Assembly (NCBI GenBank): GCA_036365455.1
Contig: JAWQUS010000016.1
Span: forward strand, 18,623,001-18,687,000
Source of the DNA: Macrosoma leucophasiata
Taxonomy: Eukaryota; Arthropoda; Insecta; Lepidoptera; Hedylidae
Reading direction: 5' to 3'
Length of the DNA: 64,000 bases
Shown: piece after piece, positions 32,393 through 43,731 of the stretch
How the letters are laid out: each line of letters opens with the position of its first letter
Numbering within the stretch: position 1 is the stretch's first letter
The notes under the pieces: model-generated
Databases searched by the model: none
What the model saw: only the letters and a program-made list of their open reading frames with translations
Told to the model about the DNA's origin: nothing
Position numbers and translations under genes: made by a program

Positions 32393-33671
32393 GGTTGGGG
32401 AAAAAGTCTTTTCGCATTATAGAATGTATGAACTTGTTATAAATCTCTTTGGCTGTAGTATTTGTATCTGGCTGGTTTTGATATCATTGAAAGTTAAAAT
32501 TTTAAAGAACATAATTCCAAATTCAAATTAGGCAAATGTGTGATTTTCATTTGTTTTTCGTACAGTCAAGATGAGTGAATCTAATGAAGAAATTCGATAC
32601 ATTTTAAAATTTTACTACAAAAAAGGTAAAAATGCAACGCAAGCCGCGAAAAAAAATTGCGATGTTTATGGACCTAGTGCAGTGTCTGTGAGAGTAGCAC
32701 AAATTTGGTTTAAGCGTTTTCAATCCGGAAATTTTGATGTCAAAGATGCACCTCGCTCTGGTCGCCCTATTACGGCTAAAATGGATGCCATTTTTGAAAA
32801 AGTGGAGCAAGATCGACATATCAGTAGTTACGACGTAGCTGAAGAAATGAGAATTGATTACAAAACAGTTTTGGCGCATTTGAAAAAAGATGGGTACAAA
32901 AAAAAAGCTCGATATTTGGGTACCTCACGAGCTCACTGAAAGAAACCTAATAAACCGTGTACTCATTTGTGATTCTTTATTACGACGTAATGAAACCGAA
33001 TCATTTTTGAAGAAGCTGATAACTGGTGATGAAATGTGGATCACGTACGACAAGAACGTGCGAAAAAGGTCGTGGTCAAAGGCCGGTCAGGCTTCACAGA
33101 CTGTGGCGAAACCCGGGTTAACTCGCAATAAGTTGATGTTGTGTGTGTGGTGGGATTGGAAGGGCATTATTCATTATGAGCTATTACCACCAGGCAGGAC
33201 TATCGTTTCTGAACTCTACTGCGAACAACTGATGTGATTAAAGTAAGAAGTTGAGAGAAAGCGGCCGGAATTGATCAACAGAAGGGGTGTGGTGTTTCAT
33301 CATGATAACGCTAGACCTCACACATCTATAGCCACTCAGCAAAAATTAAGAGAGTTTCGCTGGGAGGTGTTAATGCATCCACCGTATAGTCCTGACCTTG
33401 CACCTTCAGATTTCCACCTGTTTCGGTCTCTTCAGAATTCTTTATGCAATGTTAGGTTAACATCACGAGAGGACTGCCAAATCAACTTGTCGCGGTATTT
33501 TGATGAGAAGTCCCAAAATGTTTATAGCAATGGGATCATGTCCCTACCTACAAGATGGCAAAAGGTTATCGAACAAAATGGTACATACATATTTTAGTTA
33601 AATTTAAATAAACTATATTAAAAGATGTTTTGAATTATCTTAAAAAATGCGAAGAAACTTTTTCCCCAACC
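32393..33671 (+). mobile_element. mariner transposon (cecropia-like, well preserved)
   Basis: 1279 bp flanked by TA on both sides (32391-32392 and 33672-33673). The terminal inverted repeats share GGTTGGGGAAAAAGT and TTCGCATT. The transposase gene fills the interior in one direction, and its length is full for mariner. It is much less decayed than the mariner at 23418. Confidence 0.95.
32571..33597 (+). pseudogene. mariner transposase, nearly full-length pseudogene
   Basis: Starts at ATG 32571 (MSESNEEIRYILKFYYKKGK), with the two helix-turn-helix modules (RVAQIWFKRFQSGNFDVKD, SGRPITAKM, then SSYDVAEEM). It would be about 342 residues, the family norm. One extra A in an A9 run near 32899-32907 shifts the frame; the protein resumes as KKLDIWVPHELTERN. 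Further on, two codons are stops (33235-33237 and 33244-33246) where relatives read sense codons. ITGDEMWITYD, VFHHDNARPHTS and YSPDLAPSDFH carry the three catalytic Asp of the DD34D triad, all intact. The last codons end at 33597. The copy is dead by three small lesions only, implying fairly recent activity. Confidence 0.93.
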
Positions 33672-33673
33672 TA

Positions 33674-34499
33674 ATATTAATGCATATAAAAGTATATTAT
33701 ATTTTTATTTTCTTATAGCAATCATAAAAAAAAATCTGTCTGAAGAGACAGAAGAAATTTTCGTGCTAATCTCTCTAGGTGATCATCAATTTTTTTTACT
33801 GGCTGATAGCCTGCTGATTTTAACTTTAATTTTATTGAAGTAAATTGATAAGAGTTCCGCGCGAATTAGGTACCTAAAACTTAAATTACGCAAAGCGACC
33901 GTGGGCCCGGGCATCTACATCTAGTTAAAATTAACTTTAATGTAACGTGTTAATGACCTTTGTGACGACGATCGACGGTTTTGTATTTTTTATATACGTT
34001 AACAGGTGCATCTATAAATACATTATTGCTCATCTACCTACGCAGTAGGTAGGCTGACGTTGCAATTTTTCGATTACGATGCATTTTTGACGACCTTCGA
34101 TCGACAAAATAAATCGCAAGTATTTTTGGCGAATAGATTTAAAATTAGTTCTCGATTGTTTTTAAAGTACTAAGTGTACAAAAAGTTACAAGTACTAACT
34201 GAATTTAAAAATCACTAATACTTGTATCCATCCATCCATCGACGATCGATGGTCGATTTGCTATCAGCGTCACAAAAACACATTTTTGACACTCCATTGA
34301 GTACCTACCTACCTATTAGTGGAATGGTCGTTAAGAATAAGTACCTATTCCACGGAATGAAACTGTTGTACGCTGATAGCGGATCGATCAAATCAATCAA
34401 TGTGCAGGTACCTACTGATACTGACAATTATAAAAAACAGTCGAGTGCTCATTTAAATAATACTTAAGGAACTGTGAGATTGTTTGTAGACTTGCCTTT
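33674..34499. other. AT-rich intron sequence, nothing recognised
   Basis: No supported element. Short CATCCATCCATC and CTACCTACCTA runs are present. Confidence 0.3.
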
Positions 34500-34730
34500 T
34501 TTAGTGGTAGAGCTCCAGTGACGGAGCTCGCGGGTATAGGCACCACCGCATTACCTAATATACTTGCCGCTAAATGGTAGTGTTCAGCACTATCGTGTTC
34601 CGGTCCGGTCAGTTCCTCAGGAGTGGTAACGCATCTGCATTTTGACCTTGGTCTTTGTGTAGGTGTCAATAGGCTGCAGACATCACTTAACATCAATGTG
34701 AACTGAATGCTTATTTACCACTACAACAAA
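34500..34730 (+). repeat. Family A, copy with internal deletion
   Basis: Begins TTAGTGGTAGAGCTCCAGTG and is intact to GTGTTCCGGTCCGGTCAG, then jumps to TTCCTCAGGAGTGGTAACGC and runs to the A-run at about 34724. Roughly 55 bases are lost. Confidence 0.85.
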
Positions 34731-35279
34731 AAAACTACTCAGAACATACATACATAATAATATGTACTGTCTATAAGTGTTAAGCCTATAATATAGGCAC
34801 AATGAACCTACCTCCAAAGAATGGGTTTTCAGTGTTTGTTAATTGGCTGCGGAACTCTGAGTATTAATTTGTCGTCATTCTTTCATTTACTTCACTTCAA
34901 ACGAAAAGAAATAGTTGAGTGAATAGCATACGCAAGAATGTCAATTATAACGTGGTAGAGTTGGCGAAAAATGCAATATTGTATTCCTAACAAGATTCTT
35001 TGAGGAACTAGAATATTATATGAAAATTATTAACTGTAAGGACTTTTCCAAGCTATTTAAAAAATAACGTTTATTGTCGTTTCTTGTATTTCCTTTGTAT
35101 TTTAATGTACCTAATTAATTCTTTAGATAGGCACTGAGATATCATTTTTTATGTAATTGTCATATTGACGACGAGGTCTTTTTATAAAGATTGAAATGTT
35201 TGTCTTTTCTTTTGTCCGTGGCTACGAAAGTTACTGAAAAGTCTGAAAACTACGCCTGTATTTTCGCGAATAGGTATAT
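34731..35279. other. AT-rich intron sequence, nothing recognised
   Basis: No supported element. Confidence 0.3.
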
Positions 35280-35284
35280 ATGGA

Positions 35285-35330
35285 TGTATGTATGTATCTT
35301 CACGCCAAGTCCCTTACAGAGTGTGAAGCG
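35285..35330 (+). repeat. Fragment of a GTATGTATCTTCACGCC repeat
   Basis: GTATGTATCTTCACGCCAAG followed by TCCCTTACAGAGTGTGAAGC recurs near 62752 (+) and 3733-3775 (-). Confidence 0.5.
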
Positions 35331-35443
35331 CCGAATGTATGGATGTGTTTGTTAATACAGTCATTCCTGAAAGATTTTTTTGTGATTGTTTGTATTTATT
35401 CGTCTGATTCTCATGCGAGATTAATTTTTACGGATGCTAGAGT

Positions 35444-35695
35444 TGCAGTGTTAGAGCTCGTGGGCGTAGGGACCACTGAATTACCTTAACTATTTGCCGC
35501 CAAATGGTAAGTAATTTGCAGCACTACTGCATCTTAGTTACGTGATAATTTATAGCCCTGTAATTTCCGTCACAAAAGCGTAACAATAGGCCTCAAATCT
35601 GCATCTTGGCCACTGGTTGTTGTGTAGACGTCTATATCTTGCAGTTAGTAGTAATTTACTATCCTATGTGAAATGCATAATTGTTTGCAAACTTA
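35444..35695 (+). repeat. Family A, old full-span relic
   Basis: GTTAGAGCTCGTGGGCGTAG, TTTGCCGCCAAATGGTAAG, GCCCTGTAATTTCCGTCACA and GTGAAATGCATAATTGTTTG occur in family A order over its whole length, with many changes. Confidence 0.6.
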
Positions 35696-36179
35696 ATAAA
35701 TAACACAACAAAAGAATCGAGTATTACGTTCATATTTTATTCACGTAGCACCAGCAATCAAGAAGGTAAAATACTCGCAAATGCCGATGCTCATTAGATT
35801 ATATTATTATTTCTTATAATAATATATATTATGTGTCTTATTATATTGATCCAACTATGACTGTGACCCGGTTATCTAGATGGTAACAGACGTTCGTAGT
35901 CGCATTATGGTGTTGGTTAAGTTAAAAACAACGCTGTTTCTTATTATTAAACAATTCTTCGTCAGGGAAATATTATTGAATTAACTAGTTTCGCGTCCCA
36001 TTTTATTTGGGTTACCACTGCGTCGACGAAAATTACCTATCTACTAACCCCCTTATTCATAATCGTATTTTATTTAGCTAAAGTGTTGCTAATCTCTCCT
36101 TTGTCTTTTTTTATCCTGCACATTTGACAATGCAACTGACAAAGACAAAGCATTCTATAGCTAAAACGTATCTAATGTA
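35696..36179. other. AT-rich intron sequence, nothing recognised
   Basis: No supported element. Confidence 0.3.
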
Positions 36180-36290
36180 CGTTTATGTATAAGGGGGTAA
36201 GAGTCTGGATTTTTCTGCGGGCAGACGGACTCACATTGCGAAACTATAAGGCTTCATTGTAGGTTACAGAACCCTTAAAACAAAGGGTAA
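36180..36290 (-). repeat. Family C fragment
   Basis: On the reverse strand AGGGTTCTGTAACCTACAAT and CCTTATAGTTTCGCAATGTG match the opening of family C. Confidence 0.5.
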
Positions 36291-36584
36291 GGTTCACAAA
36301 AAATATCAAATAAAAACAACAAAAAATTAGCAATAAGAAATAAAATATTTGATATTAAAAAGAAACTGAAAAGAATAATTAATACAATGAGTCCGTTAAA
36401 TCCGTAAATAATTGATGCATTAATTATTTCAACAATCTGAACCTATTGTTAGGCACATTTGTGCTGGTATAATTTTTATGGGTCCCAATTCCTTGGACTT
36501 TTACGTATATTTCAAAACTAAAATTAGCTTAAATTATTAGTTAAGTGAGACTAACAAACGTCATTTAATTTTTATATATAGAGA

Positions 36585-36835
36585 CTAGCCGGCAAACTTA
36601 GTATTGCCTCAGAGTTAAATAAAGTTAAATGTTTGATAGGTACCTGCGGACTATCTGTATGGGAAAATGAAAATGTTTTTTTTTTACTATTTCTCTTACA
36701 ACTTCTTAAATTTCCTCTCATTTAAACCTTCCCTGGACTTCTAAAAATAATTCTAAACCAAAATTTGCCAAATCGGTCCCGCCGTTCTCGAGTTTTAGCG
36801 AGACTAACGAACAACAGTTGATTGATTCTTATAGA
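36585..36835 (+). repeat. Family B LINE-type 3' tail
   Basis: GACTAGCCGGCAAACTTAGT, GGACTATCTGTATGGGAAAA and GAGACTAACGAACAACAGTT, ending near TTATAGATG. Confidence 0.75.
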
Positions 36836-37139
36836 TGTCGATAAAAATACGGCCACATGTTTATTTACAAAATTAGAACCCATATGACATTCTAATTTTA
36901 TGTGATACATCTAATCAAGAGTTGTTTGCCGTTTTACTAAGAAGTAATTAAATTAATTGATTTTGTCGTAAATTAAGTTGCCGACATAAATATCGGGGAC
37001 ATAATAAATAAACGAACGATATCGAAATGCCGTTTGACATTTAAGCTATCACTTTGTCTTTGGGGCTGGAAGTAAATAAAAATAACTGAATATAGTTACA
37101 CCTATATGATGATACGTAAATTTACGCCTGTTATTCCCG

Positions 37140-37540
37140 AATTAATTTAATTTACCTCTTTACCGTTTTAATTTACCTCTGCCTTGCCCAGGCAGAGGTA
37201 AATTAAAACACCAACGATTCCCCGGTTTCGATTTGGCCCATATAACAGGTGGCGAGCTTGTTGACATCTCCGGGTACATTACCAAACTATTAGATACTCG
37301 GAAACTTACAGTAAAACCCGAAGGGGTAGCATACATTCAAGCATCCATTCAAACATCTTCGATTCGCCGGTTACCAAACTCCGAAACTGGGAAACTTCCA
37401 AAAAACGGAAAAAATCCAATAGTACCAGAGAAAGGATTTTATACTTAACGTCATCCATGATATCCTCAGATCCGGGAATCGCACCTAGCACCCCAGCGTT
37501 GTAGTAGGGCCTGCTACCACTAGAATACAGAGGCAGTTGC
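37140..37540 (-). repeat. Family S SINE, rearranged composite with a palindrome
   Basis: Reverse-oriented pieces of the tRNA-headed SINE. 37190-37305 and 37306-37535 both contain the CGATTC..CGG and ACCAAACT blocks, so parts of the SINE are present twice. The head (GATCCGGGAATCGCACC, then GGGCCTGCTACCACTAGA) is at the right. A perfect hairpin sits at the left end (37165-37209). Confidence 0.7.
37165..37209. repeat. Perfect 20-bp inverted repeat, 5-base spacer
   Basis: The left arm 37165-37184 and right arm 37190-37209 (AGGCAGAGGTAAATTAAAAC) are exact complements around TGCCC. The right arm is the normal 3'-end sequence of family S, so the left arm looks like its snap-back copy. Confidence 0.95.
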
Positions 37541-37547
37541 GAGCAGT

Positions 37548-37765
37548 TTTTAGGGTTCCGTAGTAAACAAAGAACCCTTATAGTTTCGCCATGTCCGTCC
37601 TCGGTTTAGTGCAAAAACTATTGGTACTAGAGACTTGAAATTTGGCACAAGTATACACCTTAATCACGCCGAAAAAGTGGTAGAATAAAAAAAGTACATA
37701 ATTTACTCGAAAATGTTGAAGAACTTGGCCCGACACGCACTTTAACCGGTACCGGTTTTTAAAAG
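37548..37765 (+). repeat. Family C, internally deleted copy
   Basis: TTTTTAGGGTTCCGTAGTAA is at the left and GGCCCGACACGCACTTTAAC-CGGTTTTTA at the right. The middle of the long form is missing. Confidence 0.75.
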
Positions 37766-37894
37766 TACTCATTGCAATATATCAATTAATAAGTTATTAT
37801 AATTTACATTATTTGAAAATATATTTAAAAAAAATCGCTTACACCCACAGCCTCACATTAACACCCAGACTCGATACAAATATCTGTACATCAT

Positions 37895-37975
37895 ACAAGT
37901 ATTTGTCCCGGTGCGGGGATCGAACCCTTCGAATTAAATGGTCGTCTCACACCGCTGAACTAAGCGGGTCGTCTA
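37895..37975 (-). repeat. tRNA-like SINE head (family S2)
   Basis: On the reverse strand GACCCGCTTAGTTCAGCGGT is A-box-like and AGGGTTCGATCCCCGCACC is B-box-like. It matches the head at 11595-11690. Confidence 0.6.
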
Positions 37976-38024
37976 AATATTATCTCTTTTTAAACCCCAG
38001 TGCGTAACCCCAGCCAGACACAGT

Positions 38025-39138
38025 GACAATGAAGTCTCAGCGCCTGAAAACAATTCACACTTAACCGGCTTTTAATGCGATGCTATCTTTGTAAGCACCA
38101 ACAGATGCGCTGATGTTTCCTTGAAATATTCACGCGTTTTTGTACCCGCCTCTGACAGTTGAGCGTCTCTTGAAATTGCTGGTAGTATTTTGAAGTGGCC
38201 CTATAAATACACGACAAGTGGGGCACGGAAAATCGATTAACGACGACAACTCGATCTACACTACTTTTAATCGCAAATGTGCATCATTTATATGTCATGT
38301 TGAAAAATATACTAGGTTTCTTGCTTCATTGCAACAATAACTCTATGAAGCAGTGTACTTAAGTACGTACTTTATGAACTTTGTGTTGAATTAAAATAAA
38401 AACAAAGTCATGAAAATATTGTAAATAAATATCAGAAAATATTTCAATTAGGACATTTAGAACTGCAATTTTCATGAATATAAAATGTTTGAAAAAAAGA
38501 AATGACCAAAGCCCCGTATTCTCTTGTTCCCTCGGTAAGGATTCGTGTAGTCTCTGGCAGTTGATAGCATTTTAAAGTAGGCGTATAAATACATCACAAG
38601 TGGGTCAGCGTGATGCAAAGAATCGATTAAGGACGACGATAATTCGGTAAACACTCCAAGAGGTCTCGAAGGCTTTCCAACTGTCAATTTTTTTTCTTGC
38701 TTCCGTTAATAATGGTTTATCCGTTAAATTTTATTATTAAATTGGTATTCAATAAGTGCTATTGAATTATTATTTTAAGTCATTTACTATAGTTAGCTTG
38801 GAACCCGACAGTCCAAAAGTGTCCTTGTAGACCAATTTAAATATACTCGTATCTTTATTTGGATGTCGTTCACTATTTGTCGCTGAGGAGAATGGATCAA
38901 GATTGTCAAATCAATTTTTAAGATTGCAAGACTAGACATGTTTGGCGTTCCTTATTTTCTGTCTTCCCCGAAAGAGATGCGATGACACGACATTGGTGAG
39001 ATTCAATACGCTCCAACCGCCGTCATTAGGTACCTCCTGGCGACGATGAAGTCTCAGCGCCTGAAAATAATTCACACTTAACCGACTTTTAATTAGATAC
39101 TATCTCTGTAAGCACCAACGCCAACCCATGCGCTGATG
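38025..39138. repeat. Local array of duplicated blocks A-B-B'-A'
   Basis: Block A (38025-38116; GAAGTCTCAGCGCCTGAAAA, TTCACACTTAACCGGCTTTT, GTAAGCACCAAC) recurs as A' at 39042-39138. Block B (38172-38256; CTATAAATACACGACAAGTG, AATCGATTAACGACGAC) recurs as B' at 38551-38648. Each B block carries TATAAAT (38202-38208 and 38584-38590) followed by the same downstream bases. All blocks have the same orientation. Either duplicated regulatory DNA or pieces of an unknown repeat. Confidence 0.6.
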
Positions 39139-39263
39139 TGACCTACTACCAATCAAGTTTGCATTTCACATTGAAGGTAAAGAAATACTAAAACACGAAG
39201 CAAATACTAAAGCTGTTGATCTTTAAGGGCTGTTGATCTTTTTATTTTAAAAATATCAGTACC

Positions 39264-39815
39264 AGTGTTCGATATATTGAAAAAATTATCGATATATCAA
39301 TATAATTTTTAAAAAATTCTTTTTTAACCCTGCGTGTCATCGATTAATCTCTTCCTTGATCCAACTACAAAATTATAAAAATACGAACGAGCAAAAAAAA
39401 ACACAGCGTAGCTTCTTAAAATATAAAAAAAATATCGAATGTATAAATCTACATTTTGCTTCGTTTTGATATTTTTTGTTTTTGTTGCCAACTAAACAAT
39501 AAATATTTCAAATTATTTCAGATGTAAGTATCAAAAAACCTCAATTAATCTACATAATAAAACAAAAACATTAAAATATATTTAAAAGCTAAATAATATT
39601 TACAAAAAATAAAGTTATACCTAAACTAATAACAACATGCGTCTAAAAATTCCGCATCACTGCCTTCCTGTGTTATGGTACCCAGAAGGCTGGCAGCATT
39701 GCCTCGTTGGATGGCAATGCTGATTCTTTGACCTAAAAATTGGCCAGTTTAGCTTTTATTAGTTTTTAATATCGACATATCGAAAAAATATCAATATTAT
39801 ATCAATAGCCTGAGG
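39264..39815. mobile_element. ATCGAT-rich inverted-end element (family K-like)
   Basis: The left end has TTCGATATATTGAAAAAATT-ATCGATATATCAAT and the right end has ATATCGACATATCGAAAAAA-TATCAATATTATATCAATA. These are loosely inverted AT-rich ends around a non-coding core. Boundaries are approximate. Confidence 0.45.
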
Positions 39816-39894
39816 GCTAAGTCGTTGTTTAAAACTTTAAAACTTGTTTTTTTTATCAAATAAGTTCGTAGCAGCTTTTTATATACTTCGTAGT

Positions 39895-40345
39895 AGGGAT
39901 GGCGATTCCATTTCCGATTTCAAAGTGTCTAAAATCCATCCACGATTAAATCGACGAAAAAATTGAAAAAAAAAATTAAATCGACATTGAAAAAATCGTT
40001 CTTCGATTATCGATCTATTTTTGATTTGGGCTACGTAATACTAAATTTCTAGGAAAACAGACGACCGAAAAAAAAACCAACTCAACAGTGTTCAATGCTG
40101 GTATAATGCTTCCTATACTCACGTTTAAACGTTAAATCTTATGATATCTATATGTTTCCTATGTCCCTATGTGAATTAACCAAAAAGATCAATCTTCGAT
40201 TTTCCAGGGCATAGTATCGATTTACTAGATCAATCCAGTACTGTGGATCGAGTTATACTATTATAATTATTTAAACAAGAATCGATTTTTTGGGTCCTAA
40301 AGATCGCTTTTCCGATTAATCGATCTAAGGTCTCGGATCACTAGG
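39895..40345. mobile_element. Second ATCGAT-rich element
   Basis: TAGGGATGGCGATTCCATTT at the left, repeated AAATCGA/TCGATTT strings inside, and CCGATTAATCGATCTAAGG near the right. The style is like 39264-39815 and 44078-44432 but the sequence differs. Ends not fixed. Confidence 0.4.
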
Positions 40346-41785
40346 AAGTAGGGTTACTTCCTAGTTTATACTTTGACATTGACGTATCCGTATCAATTTG
40401 ACACATCTTGTCACAGAGTATGTAACAATAATGTTTTCATCTAAAGATAGGCAATGGTAACTACGTCATTCCACCATATATGTGACGTCATCACATGTTT
40501 TTCCGTTTTATTTTTTTTCACAGAAATTAAGAAATAAAAAAATACAAATTATATATATTTGAACTCAGAAAAGAAAAATAAAGAAACGGTATTTTTCTTT
40601 TAGGGTCGTGTCAATTTTGAAATGTTGTCAATTGTACCTATACAATACTTTCATCACTTCATAGTGTGTACTTTCATTACTTCTTATATCTAAATTTAAA
40701 TTCATCATCGCCCTTACTATACTGTACGTGTACTCGGAAAATAAAGATAACTCGCTCAAAGGGACGCGCAAGCTGACATGGTTATTGTGACAGGCATAAA
40801 TTTACGTTCTATATAAAGTTCGATTTTGTTTGCTAAAAGAGCAAATCGATCATTTTACAGTTAAACAGAATCAATGATTTCTGTTGAACACCGCATTTCT
40901 CATGAGTCGGCTTTTGTCGCGCGTTTCCCGGGAATACGTGTGTCCCTTTCGGATACGAGTTTATGCGTTTTTTTGTTTTTTATTGATTATTCGCTGAAGA
41001 CGCTTTTAAATGGCTGCTATGAATTGAAGGGATTCTTTGTCCGGTTCTCATTAAAACCGTATCGATCGCGTTATTGCGAGATTTCGACGGGACTTGGTTA
41101 GTCGAGACCGACTTTTGGTCATGTTAGAATATAACACACAAATCACAAAGGGCGTAGAAATAGTTCGTTTTTTTTGCTCATAGGCCTGCCTCGCGTGATT
41201 ATAGCGCATGCTCATATTCAGGAGGAGAACAGTCTTTTATACGAAATACTTATTTGCTTACCAATCGATGAGCGACTGTTGCGTTGCGCCTCCATTATCA
41301 TAATGTTTGCCCCTTCTGTCCATCCCCAGCAACGCTCTACGCCGAGATTAGAAACCACAGGGGTCATTTGGTAATCAATCGCCTTAGGATCCATAGATAG
41401 TTGTTTAATTAAATATTTAAGGTGAGAGCGATTCCCAATCGCCATTTGAGAGTATTTTCCACGATTAGCTCGCTTATAAAAAAGTTTTTTTTTGTTTTTT
41501 TACAATTTCGACCTTTTCGATTTCATGCCATGGTAACCCAACGGGACGACCGTCTTGAGAAACTGACGCGTTTGTTGCAACGTAAATAGTACGTACTTCC
41601 CGCCGGACAAAGGAAACAAAACAAACTATTTGTGAAGTCGATGGAATATTCGGAATTCCAGCGATCGGGTGTTTATTGAATCGGCCGACAGCGCGGCGCG
41701 TGTCGAATGCTTTGTTACTGGACACGAGCAGCGCCCAAAACCAATACATTGGCATTGGACGGTGACAAATTGATTACAGAAAAAA
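40346..41785. other. Intron stretch with unassigned frames
   Basis: A TATATAAAG box at about 40812 precedes a 75-codon frame (40874-41101). A 93-codon reverse frame runs 41474-41755 in moderately GC-rich DNA. Neither has a recognisable domain or splice context, so I do not call them as genes. Confidence 0.25.
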
Positions 41786-41833
41786 ACTAGGCCAAGTGCG
41801 AGTTGGACTCGGGTTCACAGGGTTCCGTATAAT
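41786..41833 (-). repeat. Family C end fragment
   Basis: AACTAGGCCAAGTGCGAGTT joined to CACAGGGTTCCGTATA: both ends of a family C unit with nearly all the interior gone. Confidence 0.55.
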
Positions 41834-41867
41834 TAATGAATTTCCTATCTATATGTATATATAAAAA

Positions 41868-42095
41868 CTAGCTGTTGCCCGAGGCTTCGCCCGCGTGGAT
41901 TTCGTTTTATAAATATCCACCTCCCTATTTTAGAGGGTGAGGGAATATAAGGAGACAAAAAGTAGCCTATGTTCTTTGTCAAAGTCAACTCTATCTCTGT
42001 ACCAAATTTCATTAAAATCGGTTCAGTCGTTTGGACGTGAAAAGGTAACAGATAGACAGACAGAGTTACTTTCGCATTTATAATATTAGTAGGGA
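41868..42095 (+). repeat. RTE-type LINE 3' tail
   Basis: CTAGCTGTTGCCCGAGGCTT-CGCCCGCGTGG at the left, AAATCGGTTCAGTCGTTTGG, GACAGACAGAGTTACTTTCG, and TATAATATTAGTAGGGA at the right. A good match to the common insect RTE tail. Confidence 0.8.
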
Positions 42096-42320
42096 TCAAT
42101 TGCTGTTCGTTAGTCTCGCTAAAACTCGAGAAAGGCTCTACCAATTTGGCTAATTTTGTTAGTATATAATATAAAGTTTTTAATGATTTTTGGCAGTCCA
42201 GGAAAGGTTTAAAGGGTAAGTAAATACATACAAATAGTCCATACTTACCTATATATCAAACCTTTGACACATTATTTCATTGTGAGGCAATACGAAGATT
42301 GCCGGGACAGCTAGTATTAT
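42096..42320 (-). repeat. Family B LINE-type 3' tail
   Basis: TCAATTGCTGTTCGTTAGTC at the left to GACAGCTAGTATTAT at the right; the reverse of the copy at 6612. It abuts the RTE tail directly, so two tails meet end to end. Confidence 0.75.
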
Positions 42321-43440
42321 AAATACAACAGACTTTTTATTCCAAAATATCTTCGTTTTTTTTTTGGAACCTATTACTCGTACTAAAGAACTATTTTCTG
42401 TTGTTTTTTAATTTATTTCAGACCCAGTAGTTTCGAAGAGAAAGGGATTGTAAAATTTTCGTCTATTTTCTTGATACAATGAATTATCGTCGTCAAAAAC
42501 AAAAAGAAACTGTGTACGAGTATCTTTGCGACCCTTCAAATAAGGCCTGGAGTGAACAAAAGACTAAATTGAAAGAACTTGACATAAAACATTATCTCTG
42601 TTAAGTTGAAGCTCATTCGAAATCTCTGCTACAATGAGATGAGCTAAATTGAATGAATACATACCTACGAAGATTATTTGCGTCAAAAAACTCTTTTCAA
42701 CAGACACCGCATATAAAATGTTACAACATGTAACGTGTGTAATTTTCCTTGTTCATAGAAATTCCACCATCTCCAATGGTTCAGCCAAGCCGCGTAGAAA
42801 GATAGCGATATATGGGAAAACAGTAAACGTTTCTCCAATGGAACCTGTATGATAAGTAGGTTGACGAGGACCGAGGCGCCTATAATCATGCAGCCTAGAA
42901 TGTGGAAACTGGATTATGCCCTTAGCGCGTGCAAAATTATTCGCGATTGATAAACGAATACCCAAAATACACATACAGCAACTCAAAAACGTTCGAAAAG
43001 GAGCTCACATTGCTTTAGATTAGTTATGCCTGTAAATATTTTAGGTATTTCATTGACTACTTTAGCCATGAACAACAGAAGTCGGCACGCTTCGCTCACT
43101 ATCCAACAGCTTAATTCGACTTTTGTGGCAGATCCTAGAAACTTCATTTGCAGCGGTACACCCTGGACACTTTTTCGTCTCGTAATATAGAATAGCTTAG
43201 ATGTAGTAGGTGAGGAGTAATCATGTTAGTCTTTTCAAAATATGTATTTATCAGTGTTGTGAAATGTTCCTATTCGAACACAACTCAACTGTCTAAGGCT
43301 GTCTTGTTCAGTTCTTACCTGCCAAATATAGTTTAATTTTAGCCACGATATTTATTAAAGTTATTGTATCATTTCACATCCTTCTCTAACTTGAACAGAT
43401 TTCTTTAAGTTAGAAAAGGGTATGAAATGTTACAATTTGT
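42321..43440. other. Intron sequence, nothing recognised
   Basis: An imperfect inverted repeat lies at 43370-43429 (23-bp arms with 3 mismatches, 14-base spacer). Otherwise no supported element. Confidence 0.3.
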
Positions 43441-43731
43441 ACTGGTGGTAGAGCTCCAGTGACGGAGCTCGCGGGCGTAGGCACCACCGCATTACCTGAT
43501 TTACTTGCCGCTAAATGGTAGTTTTCAGCACTATCGTGTTCCGGTCAGGTGGTAATGTACGGCCCTGTAATTTCCGGCACAGAGGCATAACACCTTAGGC
43601 CTCAGGAGTGGTAACGCATTTGCATTTTGACCTTGGTCTGTGTGTGGGTGTCTATAGGCTGCAGTCATCACTTAACATCAATGTGAACTGCATGCTTGTT
43701 TGCCAATTCAATTACATAAAAAAAAAAAAAA
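43441..43731 (+). repeat. Family A, full-length reference copy
   Basis: Starts ACTGGTGGTAGAGCTCCAGT with the intact hairpin, passes CTTGCCGCTAAATGGTAG, GTAATTTCCGGCACAGAGGC and TCTATAGGCTGCAGTCATCA, and ends GCATGCTTGTTTGCC plus an A14 run. Best copy for a consensus, with 51284-51567. Confidence 0.92.

Noticed and set aside
32571..33597. The mariner transposase as a working gene
   Set aside because: A 1-base insertion and two in-frame stops interrupt it in this copy.
40874..41101. A small gene driven by the TATATAAAG at about 40812
   Set aside because: The 75-codon frame has no domain, no conserved features and no splice or poly(A) context; a TATA-like string is common in AT-rich DNA.
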